Source: JALYUS01 sp038231255
GTDB taxonomy: Bacteria > Chloroflexota > Chloroflexia > Thermomicrobiales > JALYUS01
NCBI GenBank assembly: GCA_038231255.1
Contig: JBBRLR010000014.1
Location: 1-64,000 of the forward strand
DNA length: 64,000 nt
Reading direction: 5' to 3'
Shown here: positions 50,755 through 58,692 of the stretch, one piece after another
How the letters are laid out: every line of letters begins with the position of its first letter
Numbering within the stretch: the first letter of the stretch is position 1
Made by a program: the position numbers and the translations under genes
The notes under the pieces: generated by a model
What the model was told of the DNA's origin: nothing
Database searches by the model: none
Seen by the model: the letters and a program-made list of their open reading frames with translations, nothing else

Positions 50755-52734
50755 TCAATCCGCGACCTCCCGTTCGATCGTCTGCATCCGGGGCGGCGTC
50801 ACGCCGTCCAGTTCGGCGTCGGTGACATCGGCGTATGCCGGGACATTTTGCTGGATCGCTTCCCAGACCTGCTCCGGCGAGGTGACGGGGATCAGCTGGC
50901 CGAGCGCGCCCGCCAACTCCTTGACGGCATACCACGCCGGTTCGGCGCTACCGGGGGGCGCGGGGCCGCGCCGCAGTCGCTGCACGCGCCCGGCGAAGTT
51001 CGTCAGCGTGCCCGCTTCCTCGGTCGCCACGGCGATCGGCAATACGATATCCGCCTGCTGCGCCGCCGCCGTCAGGTGGCTCGCGAAGACAATGAGCGTT
51101 TCGGCCCGATCAACGGGCGGGTCGCCGCCGAGGACGATCAGCCCGCGCACACGGGCAGAGCCGTCAAGCATCGCGGTCGCGGCGGCGCCACCGGCGGGGA
51201 GGATGCTCAGGTCAATCGCACCGCGCCCATTCGCCGTGTTGACGACCGGGCCACCCGCCGCCGGCATCAGCGCTGCGACCGCGTCGGCGACCGATGGATC
51301 GGCGAGCAGGGCCGGGTCAACGAGCAGCATCCGCTTTTCCGCCGCCTGCCATTGCGCGACAACGGGCGCGAGGTCGGCGGGCATGACCGTCGCGATCTCC
51401 GGTGTCTTGCCGCCCCGCACCGCTACCGCGAGCGCGCGAAGGATGTCCGCCTCGCCCCGGACGGTGGGCTGAATCCACGTCGTCGCTTCCTGCGTCAGAC
51501 CGGTCGGGCTGGCGTGGACGAGGACGAGGTTCGCGCCGCGCTCGATTGCTTTACGCAGCCGTAGATGGAGTACCGGCACCTCGGCGATCGCGTCCACGCC
51601 GACGACGAGGATCATCTCGACCGTGTCCAGATCGGCGATTGCGCCCCGGAAGCCAAGATCGCCGCGCGCGGGGACGGGTGGGCGCGGGTAGTGATCCACA
51701 TTGCCGGTGCCGACGACATCGCGCATCAGACGATTGAAGAGGAAGAGCGCCTCGTTCGGCACAGTCGGACTGGCGATACCGCCGATAGCCGCCGCGCCGT
51801 GCGTCGTGCGGATCGCGGTTAGGCGGGTCGCGGCCTCCGTCAGCGCCTCCGCCCATGTTGCTGGGACGAGCGCGCCGCCGCGCCGCACCATCGGCGTCGT
51901 GACGCGGTTCTCGCGCGTCGCACCGACCTGCCCGAAACGGCCGTAATCGCAGAGCCAGCCATTGTCCACTGCGGGGTTGTCGCGGCTGCTGACACGCAGC
52001 AATTCACCGTCCCGCACCGAAAGGGTGACATTGCACCCCATCGCGCAGCCGCCGCAGACGCTCGCCGTCAGGTCAAGGTCCCACGGGCGCGCCTGGAAGC
52101 GATACTGGCGACTCGTCAAGGCGCCGACGGGGCAAAGTTCGATCGTGTTGCCGGAGAAGATCGAGTCGAACTCCCGCCCCTCCGCGACGCCGATCTCGCT
52201 GTGGTCCGCGCGCTCCAACACGACGAGGCTGGAATCGCCGACGATCTCCTCCTGAAACCGCGTGCAGCGCAGGCACATGATGCACCGCTCGCGGTCGAGG
52301 ACGATTCGCTCCGAAAGCGGGTACCGCTTGGCGAGATGTCGCTTTTCTTCGCGGAACCGGCTCGTGCCGAGGCCCCAGGCGAAGGTGATATTTTGTAGCG
52401 GACACTCGCCGCCCTTGTCGCAGATCGGGCAATCGAGCGGGTGATTCGCCAGCATGAATTCCAACACGGACTCGCGCCCTGCCCGCGCCAGTTCGTTCTG
52501 CGTGTGAATGACCATCCCCGGCGCGACGGGCGTCGTGCAGGCCGCCTGCAAGCGCGGCGTCGGCTCGATCTGCACGAGGCAGATGCGGCACGCCCCTACC
52601 GGCGTCAGTTTCGGATGGTAGCAAAAGACCGGAATATCCACCCCGGCCTTTTTCGCCGCCTCCACAATCAGCGTCCCCTTCGGCACCGCCACCGGCACGC
52701 CATCTATCGTCAACTCAACCAACTCTTCAGCCAT
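50755..52734 (-). CDS. nuoG: NADH-quinone oxidoreductase subunit G
   Basis: Order of clusters: 2Fe-2S (FCYHPKLTPVGACRICLV, with later CTTP), the His-ligated 4Fe-4S region (ANHPLDCPICDKGGECPLQ), CIMCLRCTRF with ELCPVGAL, then a molybdopterin-oxidoreductase-like domain with CGGCAMGCNV. About 659 residues, shorter than E. coli NuoG but close to many others. GAGGGG precedes the ATG. It carries electrons from NuoF along the peripheral arm. Upstream it is separated from nuoF by a repeat-borne GxxExxY gene. Confidence 0.96.
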   Translation of the reverse strand: MAEELVELTIDGVPVAVPKGTLIVEAAKKAGVDIPVFCYHPKLTPVGACRICLVQIEPTPRLQAACTTPVAPGMVIHTQNELARAGRESVLEFMLANHPLDCPICDKGGECPLQNITFAWGLGTSRFREEKRHLAKRYPLSERIVLDRERCIMCLRCTRFQEEIVGDSSLVVLERADHSEIGVAEGREFDSIFSGNTIELCPVGALTSRQYRFQARPWDLDLTASVCGGCAMGCNVTLSVRDGELLRVSSRDNPAVDNGWLCDYGRFGQVGATRENRVTTPMVRRGGALVPATWAEALTEAATRLTAIRTTHGAAAIGGIASPTVPNEALFLFNRLMRDVVGTGNVDHYPRPPVPARGDLGFRGAIADLDTVEMILVVGVDAIAEVPVLHLRLRKAIERGANLVLVHASPTGLTQEATTWIQPTVRGEADILRALAVAVRGGKTPEIATVMPADLAPVVAQWQAAEKRMLLVDPALLADPSVADAVAALMPAAGGPVVNTANGRGAIDLSILPAGGAAATAMLDGSARVRGLIVLGGDPPVDRAETLIVFASHLTAAAQQADIVLPIAVATEEAGTLTNFAGRVQRLRRGPAPPGSAEPAWYAVKELAGALGQLIPVTSPEQVWEAIQQNVPAYADVTDAELDGVTPPRMQTIEREVAD

Positions 52735-52760
52735 TCAAACCCCTCGCTCGATAACCCTTT

Positions 52761-53230
52761 AGCACAGAGAGCACAGAGGACACAGAGGGCACAAAGAATC
52801 TTCAAAGAGGAGCAAGAGTGACGCGTTCAATACCGCCATCTCTCAATATGCTAACGTTGAAGTTGAAAATCAATCCCAGTTGATGTCCCGTCATTCGAAG
52901 GTATGAAAGTACCTGTCCGACATGGACGGACGAAATGGCGTCCACCGCTTTCATTTCAACGATGACGGAATCATTGACCAACAAATCAATACGACCCGAT
53001 CCGACATGCTCTCCTTTGTATCTCACTTGGACGTCTACTTGCCGAGCGTATGCGATCCCTCGTGATCGCATTTCTACACAGAGCGCTTGCTCGTAGATGG
53101 CCTCTGGGAAACCTGGCCCCAACGTGCGATGAACTTCAATCGCCGCTCCGATGATGGAATAGGTTAGGGTGTCATTTCCGCTTTTCTCGTCCTTCATCGT
53201 TCCCATTCTCTGCGTCCTCTGTGCTGAACA
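52761..53230. mobile_element. 9-mer hairpin repeat carrying a GxxExxY gene in its loop (candidate autonomous element)
   Basis: Left arm 52761-52798 is AGCACAGAG, AGCACAGAG, GACACAGAG, GGCACAAAG; right arm about 53206-53230 reads, reversed, AGCACAGAGGACGCAGAGAA. They are the same CACAGAGGA units as the empty hairpins at 17.1 and 18.4 kb, but here the loop holds a complete gene. The element lies between nuoG and nuoF in the middle of the operon. No direct flanking repeat was verified. Confidence 0.65.
52802..53206 (-). CDS. GxxExxY protein (PD-(D/E)XK nuclease-fold family)
   Basis: The name-giving motif is GFPEAIYEQAL (G-x-x-E-x-x-Y, about residues 30-40). RIDLLVNDSVIVEMKAVDAI is the D-(x)n-E-x-K nuclease core. 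HVGQVLSYLRMTG and LGLIFNFNV close the fold. About 134 residues from the ATG at 53206, or 131 from the ATG at 53197. The first ATG lies at the edge of the repeat arm, and the arm's AGAGGA, 8 bases upstream, could serve as ribosome binding site. The family's role is unknown to me beyond the fold. It interrupts the nuo operon without breaking any nuo gene. Confidence 0.87.
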   Translation of the reverse strand: MGTMKDEKSGNDTLTYSIIGAAIEVHRTLGPGFPEAIYEQALCVEMRSRGIAYARQVDVQVRYKGEHVGSGRIDLLVNDSVIVEMKAVDAISSVHVGQVLSYLRMTGHQLGLIFNFNVSILRDGGIERVTLAPL

Positions 53231-53234
53231 ACTA

Positions 53235-54560
53235 TTAGAAGGGGATGCAGCCGGGGGGGCAGTGGCCGGTGGCGTTGTGGGCGTCAAAGTCGGCGCGGAA
53301 GTGTTTCATGGCGGACATCAAAGGGGCCGCAGCCGAATCACCCAGGAGGCAAAGGGAGCGACCGGGGATGTGGCTGGCGAGGTCGTTGACGAGGAACAAG
53401 TCATCGTCCGTGCCGCCCGCTCCAGTGACGCGTTCGAGGATTTTCAGCATCCAGATCGTCCCCTCGCGGCAGGGCGTGCATTTGCCGCATGATTCGTGCT
53501 GATAAAATTCGATGAACCGCGTCACGGCGCAGGCCATGCAGACCGTCTCATCGAGGATCATCACCGCGCCGGAGCCGAGCATCGAACCTGCGGCGCGGCA
53601 GGCGTCGAAGTCCATCACGAGGTCCATTACGTCCTTGCCGTCCGGCAGGGTCGCGGGGAGGATCGCCGCCGAACTGCCGCCGGGGATGACCGCCTTCACC
53701 TTGCGCCCTTCGCGCACGCCACCACCGTGTTCGACCAACTCGCGCAGCGTGATGCCGAGCGGCAGTTCGTAGTTGCCGGGGCGGTTGACGGAGCCGGAAA
53801 GCGAGTAGATTTTCGGCCCGCAGTTCGGCGCGGTGCCAATCGCGGCGTACCACTCCGGCCCGTTCTTGAGGATGAAGGGCACGTTCGCCAGTGTTTCGGC
53901 GTTGTTGATGACCGTCGGACGACCATACAGGCCGACGACTGCGGGGAAGGGCGGGCGGGAACGCGGCATTGGGCGCTTGCCTTCGAGCGATTCGAGGAGC
54001 GCCGTTTCTTCGCCGCAGATGTACGCGCCCGCGCCCCGGAAAACGGTGATCTTCAGTTCCACGCCCTTGCCGAAGATGTCTGTGCCGAGGAAGCCCGCCT
54101 TTTCGGCGTCCGCGATTGCCTGAGTGAGCCGTTCGGCGGGCAAGCCAAACTCGCCCCGGCAGTAAATGAACGAGTGCGTCGCGCCGATGGCGTAGGAGGC
54201 GATCATCACGCCCTCCACGACGATGTGCGGGTCCCACTCCATGATCGCGCGGTTGTTGAATGTACCCGGCTCGCTCTCGTCTGCATTGCAGCAGACGTAT
54301 TTCGGGCCGGGGATATTCGGGACGAACCCCCACTTCGTGCCGGTGGAGAAACCCGCCCCACCTCGCCCCCGCAGGCCAGAGCGTTTCACCCAATCCGTCA
54401 CCTCGGCGGGCGTCAGTTCGGTGACGGCGCGCCGCCAACCCGTGTAGCCGCCCCGGCTCAGGTAATCGTCCATCTCCCACGATCCCGCGCGCCCAACATT
54501 CGCCGTCAGGAACGGCTCGAACGGCGCGACAGTCGTTGTTTCTTCCATAACCGAGGCCAT
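53235..54560 (-). CDS. nuoF: NADH-quinone oxidoreductase subunit F
   Basis: GRGGAGFSTGTKWGF (about residues 59-73) is the FMN site, CNADESEPGTF and EFGLPAERL follow, and ESCGKCTPCREG with the later Cys of RSLCLLGD holds the 4Fe-4S cluster N3. It accepts hydride from NADH. About 441 residues. The frame could begin at 54608, but that portion is encoded by a GC-rich repeat; I use the ATG at 54560 (MASVMEE), with another ATG at 54548. Confidence 0.95.
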   Translation of the reverse strand: MASVMEETTTVAPFEPFLTANVGRAGSWEMDDYLSRGGYTGWRRAVTELTPAEVTDWVKRSGLRGRGGAGFSTGTKWGFVPNIPGPKYVCCNADESEPGTFNNRAIMEWDPHIVVEGVMIASYAIGATHSFIYCRGEFGLPAERLTQAIADAEKAGFLGTDIFGKGVELKITVFRGAGAYICGEETALLESLEGKRPMPRSRPPFPAVVGLYGRPTVINNAETLANVPFILKNGPEWYAAIGTAPNCGPKIYSLSGSVNRPGNYELPLGITLRELVEHGGGVREGRKVKAVIPGGSSAAILPATLPDGKDVMDLVMDFDACRAAGSMLGSGAVMILDETVCMACAVTRFIEFYQHESCGKCTPCREGTIWMLKILERVTGAGGTDDDLFLVNDLASHIPGRSLCLLGDSAAAPLMSAMKHFRADFDAHNATGHCPPGCIPF

Positions 54561-54712
54561 TGGTTTACCTACCCCCCGGCCCCCTCCCGCGAGGAGGGGG
54601 TGTCTCATGTATCGGCTTGTAGCATTCCCCTACACGCCCCGAATCTTGCAGCGCGTCCCCTCCCCCTTCCTCGCGGGAAGCGGGTGCCCTCTGGGCAGTG
54701 GGGGTTAGGTTC
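54561..54712. repeat. GC-rich long palindrome between nuoE and nuoF
   Basis: Left part has ACCTACCCCCCGGCCCCCT with GAGGAGGGGG, and the right part CCCCTCCCCCTTCC, CGCGGGAAGCGGG and GTGGGGGTTAGGTT. The right part contains GCGGGTGCCCTCTGGGCAGTG, shared with the 34.8 kb repeat. It overlaps the 3' end of nuoE. Confidence 0.75.
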
Positions 54713-55241
54713 TCAAAGACTTCACCAGTTCCGTAATCTTCTCGTCTGTCATCTTCTCGTGATACGTCGTGTTGACACGGAGGGCAGGCGCGCCGCCGCA
54801 CGCGGCGAGGCATTCGATGGTGCGGAGGAGCGTCACGGCGCCATCCGGCGTCGTTTCGCCAGCCACAATGCCGAGTTCCTGCTCCAACCGCGCGAGGATG
54901 CGCCTGCTGCCCCAGAGCGCGCAGGAAAGGTTGTCGCAGACCTCAACGATTGCTCTGCCCACCGGCTGCGTGAAAAACATCGTGTAGAAGGTGGCGAGGC
55001 TGTGGACATGATGCGGCGAGACGCCGAGTAGCGCGGCGACTTCCGCCGACGCCTCCGGCGGCACGTAGCCGATCTCGTCCTGGGCCAGCCGGAGCGCATC
55101 GAGGATCGCCGATTGCACTTTCGGGTATTTCGTCTTCAGCGCGATGATCGCGTCTCGCGTCGCATCGCTCAACACATCCGGCGTCCCTGGCGGATCGGCG
55201 GTTTCTCGGCGTTCGGACGCCATCGGCGTCGGGTTGATCAT
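54705..55241 (-). CDS. nuoE: NADH-quinone oxidoreductase subunit E
   Basis: Four cysteines of the 2Fe-2S cluster N1a: VEVCDNLSCALWG (about residues 98-110) and ECLAACGGAPAL (about 139-150). SPHHVHSLATFYTMF is a strong family mark. About 178 residues. The ATG at 55241 overlaps the TGA of nuoD (ATGA); the longer frame above is an overlap artefact. It works with NuoF at the NADH end of complex I. Confidence 0.95.
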   Translation of the reverse strand: MINPTPMASERRETADPPGTPDVLSDATRDAIIALKTKYPKVQSAILDALRLAQDEIGYVPPEASAEVAALLGVSPHHVHSLATFYTMFFTQPVGRAIVEVCDNLSCALWGSRRILARLEQELGIVAGETTPDGAVTLLRTIECLAACGGAPALRVNTTYHEKMTDEKITELVKSLRT

Positions 55242-56509
55242 CGGTCTACTTCCCCCATCACCGGATCGAAACTGCCGATGATCGCGACGAGATCGGCAAC
55301 CAGCCCGCCCTCGGCGCAGGGGCCGAGTGCATGGAGCGACGCGAACGACGGCGCGCGGAAGTGGCAGCGGTAGGGCCGACCCGTGCCGTCCGACAGCAGA
55401 TAAACGCCGAACTCGCCGCGCGGCGACTCGATGCACTGATAGACTTCGCCAATCGGCGGTTTGTATCCTTCCGTCACCAGTTTGAAGTGGTGGATCAGCG
55501 CTTCCATGCTCCGCTCGATCTCCGCGCGCGGTGGCAGGGCGATCTTGCGGTCGCTCGTCAGGATCGGGCCACCGGGGAGACGGTCGAAGGCTTGCCGGGC
55601 AATCTTGACGCTTTCGCGCATCTCCGCGACGCGCACGAGGTAGCGCGCGTAGACATCGCCCTCCGCCCGTATCGGGACGTTGAACTGATACTGGTCGTAG
55701 TCGGCGTACGGATCATCGCGCCGGAGGTCCCAGTCAATGCCGCTCGCCCGCGCGTTTGCCCCGGTCGCGCCGAGTGCGATGGCGTCGTCGGCGCTCAGGA
55801 CGCCGACACCGACCGTCCGCTCGCGGAAAAGCTCGTTGTTGGTCAGCAGCGATTCGTACTCGTCAACGTGCGCGGGCATCGCCTTCAGAAATGTGTCGCA
55901 CTTGCGCAGAAATTTCTTCGTCAGATCATTCTGCAAGCCGCCGGGCCGAATGAAACTCGTCATCATCCGCGCACCGGAGATCTCCTCGAAGAGATCGAGT
56001 AGCGCCTCGCGCTCGCGGAAGCAGTAAAAGAGGGCGCTGAGCGAGCCGAGGTCCACCGCCTGCGTGCCGAGCCAGACGAGGTGGCTGGCGAGGCGACCCA
56101 ACTCGCTAAGCAGGATGCGAATCACCCGCGCCCGCTCGGGAATCTCGACTTCCATCAGCCGCTCGACGGCGAGCGCGTAGGCGAGATTCATATTGAGGGG
56201 CGAAAGGTAATCAATCCGGTCGGTCAGCGTCACGGCCTGCCAGTAGGTCTTCTCCTCGACCGTCTTCTCAATGCCGGTATGGAGATAGCCGATCTCCGGT
56301 TGGCATGTGACGACCGTCTCGCCGTCCAGTTCGAGCACGAGCCGCAAGACGCCGTGCGTGCTCGGATGCTGCGGCCCCAGGTTGATCTTCATCCGACCGG
56401 GAGGAGTCGTCGGTCGTCGGTCGTCAGTAGTCAGTGGAGCAACGCCGGATACCGTCGCCGTCTGACCCTCATTCTGACTGCTGACTACTGGCTTCTGACT
56501 ACTACGCAT
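55238..56509 (-). CDS. nuoD: NADH-quinone oxidoreductase subunit D, with repeat-encoded N-terminal extension
   Basis: The conserved protein begins at about residue 40, MKINLGPQHPSTHG, and continues with EIGYLHTGIEKTVEEKTY, LASHLVWLG and the C-terminal PRGEFGVYLLSDG. In front of it are about 39 residues (RSSQKPVVSSQNEG and following) encoded by a 7-mer hairpin. GGAGG lies 7 bases before the ATG at 56509, while the inner ATG at 56392 has no binding site, so the extension is probably translated. About 423 residues. It forms part of the quinone site with NuoB. Its start overlaps the end of nuoC. Confidence 0.94.
   Translation of the reverse strand: MRSSQKPVVSSQNEGQTATVSGVAPLTTDDRRPTTPPGRMKINLGPQHPSTHGVLRLVLELDGETVVTCQPEIGYLHTGIEKTVEEKTYWQAVTLTDRIDYLSPLNMNLAYALAVERLMEVEIPERARVIRILLSELGRLASHLVWLGTQAVDLGSLSALFYCFREREALLDLFEEISGARMMTSFIRPGGLQNDLTKKFLRKCDTFLKAMPAHVDEYESLLTNNELFRERTVGVGVLSADDAIALGATGANARASGIDWDLRRDDPYADYDQYQFNVPIRAEGDVYARYLVRVAEMRESVKIARQAFDRLPGGPILTSDRKIALPPRAEIERSMEALIHHFKLVTEGYKPPIGEVYQCIESPRGEFGVYLLSDGTGRPYRCHFRAPSFASLHALGPCAEGGLVADLVAIIGSFDPVMGEVDR
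56402..56505. repeat. 7-mer hairpin repeat inside the 5' end of nuoD
   Basis: Arms about 56402-56436 (GAGTCGT, CGGTCGT, CGGTCGT, CAGTAGT, CAGTGGA) and 56462-56505 (CTGACTG, CTGACTA, CTGGCTT, CTGACTA). Fully within the coding frame. Confidence 0.82.
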
Positions 56510-57053
56510 CCGCTTTCCTCCGAGTTCGGGTGATTGCCGCGACGGTATGCGTGAACTCGACCGGCTCGCCACCGATGCTCATGTCCTTGCGTAGCGGGTG
56601 GCCGACCCATTCTTCGGCGAGCATAATGCGGCGGAGGTCGGGGTGGCCGCTGAAGGTGATGCCCATCAGGTCGTAGATTTCGCGCTCGAAGAAGTTCGCG
56701 CCCGGCCAGAGCGGGACGACCGACGGCACAACCGCCTCATTCTCCGGCACGAAGACGCGCAACCGCAGTCGCACCGCCCCCGGTGGCCGGACGGCGAGGT
56801 GGTAGATGACGCCGAAGCGAGGCGTGCCACGCACGATCTGCCCCGGCATTGCGATGGGGTAGCGGAGCGTGTCTATCGCGGTGATGTCGGAAAGACGCGC
56901 GAAGCCCTGCGCCTCCTTCAGCCACGCGGCAGTCGCGTAGAGCGCGTCGGGCGCAATTGTTGCGGAGGCTTCGCCCCATGTTTCGTCCCACGCGAGGAGG
57001 GCGTCGCCGCGCGCCGTGAGGGCGTCGTGCAGCGCTGAATCGGGGAGTGTCAT
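56502..57053 (-). CDS. nuoC: NADH-quinone oxidoreductase subunit C
   Basis: FEREIYDLMGITFSGHPDLR (about residues 122-141) and EEWVGHPLRKDM are the standard NuoC signature. About 183 residues. The ATG at 57053 overlaps the nuoB TGA; the longer frame is antisense to nothing useful. It links the peripheral arm with NuoD. Confidence 0.95.
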   Translation of the reverse strand: MTLPDSALHDALTARGDALLAWDETWGEASATIAPDALYATAAWLKEAQGFARLSDITAIDTLRYPIAMPGQIVRGTPRFGVIYHLAVRPPGAVRLRLRVFVPENEAVVPSVVPLWPGANFFEREIYDLMGITFSGHPDLRRIMLAEEWVGHPLRKDMSIGGEPVEFTHTVAAITRTRRKADA

Positions 57054-57520
57054 GCGGCCCCCGCCTTGATGCGCTCCTGCAACTTGATGATCGAATCCAT
57101 CAGCGCTTCGGGGCGGGGGGGGCAGCCGGGGACATACATATCCACCGGGACGATCTGGTCCACGCCCTGCACGACCGCATAGTTGTTGAAGACGCCGCCG
57201 CAGGAGGCGCAATCGCCCATCGAAATCACCCATTTCGGATCGGGCATCTGGTCGTAGAGTTGCCGGAGCACGGGGGCCATCTTGGTCGAGACGCGCCCGG
57301 CGACGATCATCAAGTCCGCCTGGCGCGGGGAGGCGCGGAAGACCTCCGCGCCGAAGCGCGAGACATCGTGCGTCGAGCCGGTGGTCGTAATCATCTCGAT
57401 CGCGCAGCAGGCGAGGCCGAAGGTGAGGGGCCAGAGCGAGTTCGCCCGCCCCCAATCGGCGAGACGGGTGAGCATCACGCCCGGCGCGCCATCTTTGCTG
57501 TGTGCCGCCGCTACTGCCAT
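57050..57520 (-). CDS. nuoB: NADH-quinone oxidoreductase subunit B
   Basis: Ligands of cluster N2 are FGLACCAIEM (adjacent Cys), GDCASCGGVF and VPGCPPRPEAL. 156 residues. NuoB holds the last Fe-S cluster before quinone. It overlaps the end of nuoA by 10 bases and is coupled to nuoC by ATGA. Confidence 0.97.
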   Translation of the reverse strand: MAVAAAHSKDGAPGVMLTRLADWGRANSLWPLTFGLACCAIEMITTTGSTHDVSRFGAEVFRASPRQADLMIVAGRVSTKMAPVLRQLYDQMPDPKWVISMGDCASCGGVFNNYAVVQGVDQIVPVDMYVPGCPPRPEALMDSIIKLQERIKAGAA

Positions 57521-57888
57521 TCCAGCCCCCCGCGCTTACGCGCATACCAGTACCCGAAAAGCAGAATGCCGAGAAAGACGAACATCTCCCCCAGGGCATA
57601 GGTACCGAGGTTTCGGTACGTCACCGCCCACGGATAGACGAAGACGGCCTCGACATCGAAAACGAGGAACAGCAGTGCGACACGGTAGTAGCGCACCGGC
57701 AGTCGCTGCCGTCCTGGCGCCGAAACCGGCTCCGCGACGCCGCTCTCATAGGGAAGGCTCGTCCCACGGCGCTGTGGCCCGAGTAGCGTCGAGATCGTGA
57801 GGACGGCGATGGCGAAAAGGAACGCGATCCCCGCAAGGATAAGCAACCCGAGATAACTTGCTGGCACTGGTTTCTCCCGGCCTGGCAT
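57511..57888 (-). CDS. nuoA: NADH-quinone oxidoreductase subunit A
   Basis: Three membrane helices in about 125 residues; YESGVAEP and YYRVALLFLVFDVEAVFVYPW are clear family marks, the latter with the Asp/Glu pair. GAGG lies 4 bases before the ATG at 57888; the longer frame above is unlikely. It is the first gene of the nuo operon. Confidence 0.95.
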   Translation of the reverse strand: MPGREKPVPASYLGLLILAGIAFLFAIAVLTISTLLGPQRRGTSLPYESGVAEPVSAPGRQRLPVRYYRVALLFLVFDVEAVFVYPWAVTYRNLGTYALGEMFVFLGILLFGYWYARKRGGLEWQ

Positions 57889-57931
57889 CGTGCCTCGAGC
57901 GGCGGCCAACGTCCGAACAATGCTGCCAACT

Positions 57932-57960
57932 ATGATACTGCACAACCGATTGTTTGAAAA
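57932..57960 (-). promoter_or_regulatory. Possible nuo operon promoter
   Basis: On the minus strand TTTTCA (57960-57955), 17 bases, TATCAT (57937-57932). The -10 box is a 5/6 match, the -35 box weak. It is 44 bases before the nuoA start. Confidence 0.4.
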
Positions 57961-58102
57961 TGCACGAACTTCTGCCGCACGCGTTCGCCTGATGGTTATC
58001 ACCGAACCATCCCTGAACCTCGCCGACTCATATTCATCAATATGTGCAAGAACGCGGCTATTGCCACCCTTGCCGCAACGGACGGACTCCACTCATTGCT
58101 CG

Positions 58103-58567
58103 CTACGCCGGCTTGACCTGATCCACGGGGACGGCGCGGTCGCGGGGCGGATCGTCCTCGTGTGGGCCGAAAACGACACCACATTGAAGGAGGATGTTCG
58201 CATACGGCGTTAGTTCCGCCGTTCGGACGGCGGCGCGGGCGCGGCGGGACTCCTGCTTCAGGGCGACATGCGTCATGGTCCTGAGCGCAACGCCCTCGGC
58301 ATCGAGGAAGGCGCGCAGTTCGGCGTGAAATTTCGGCGCGAACTCCGCCTGCTCCTCAGCGACAATCGCCGCCTCGACGGCCAATTTGAGGAAAATCGCG
58401 CGCAGCGTCTGCATCATCGTTGGTACCCCCGCGACGAGCGCCAGATCTATCCGCTCCAGCTCGGCAGGGATCGGTAGCCCGCCGTCCGCGACGAGCAGCA
58501 AATCCGTGTGCCCGAGCCGGGCAATCGCGGCGGAAAGGGGGGCGTTCATCAGCGCTGTTCGTTTCAT
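58103..58567 (-). CDS. D-ribose pyranase (RbsD/FucU family)
   Basis: LGHTDLLLVADGGLPIP (about residues 18-34) is the RbsD signature, His and Asp at the active site. The C-terminal VRTAELTPYANILLQCGVVF carries the Tyr/Asn pair. 154 residues, slightly longer than usual with a polar tail. GAGG precedes the ATG at 58567. RbsD converts the pyranose form of ribose to the form used by ribokinase. It is divergent from a PfkB-type kinase and near PsuG, whose reaction yields ribose 5-phosphate. Confidence 0.88.
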   Translation of the reverse strand: MKRTALMNAPLSAAIARLGHTDLLLVADGGLPIPAELERIDLALVAGVPTMMQTLRAIFLKLAVEAAIVAEEQAEFAPKFHAELRAFLDAEGVALRTMTHVALKQESRRARAAVRTAELTPYANILLQCGVVFGPHEDDPPRDRAVPVDQVKPA

Positions 58568-58692
58568 CCCGGTCCTCCTCAATAGTTGTCAGTCGGCGGT
58601 CGGCAAAGATGCGCACGCCGAGAGGGTTGGCAGTATATTCCTCATCCTAGCGTAGGCGCGTGTTGCTGGCGACTTCCGACTGGAGTTATCTC

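Noticed and set aside
53496..55031. 511-codon plus-strand frame
   Set aside because: Antisense to nuoF and nuoE.
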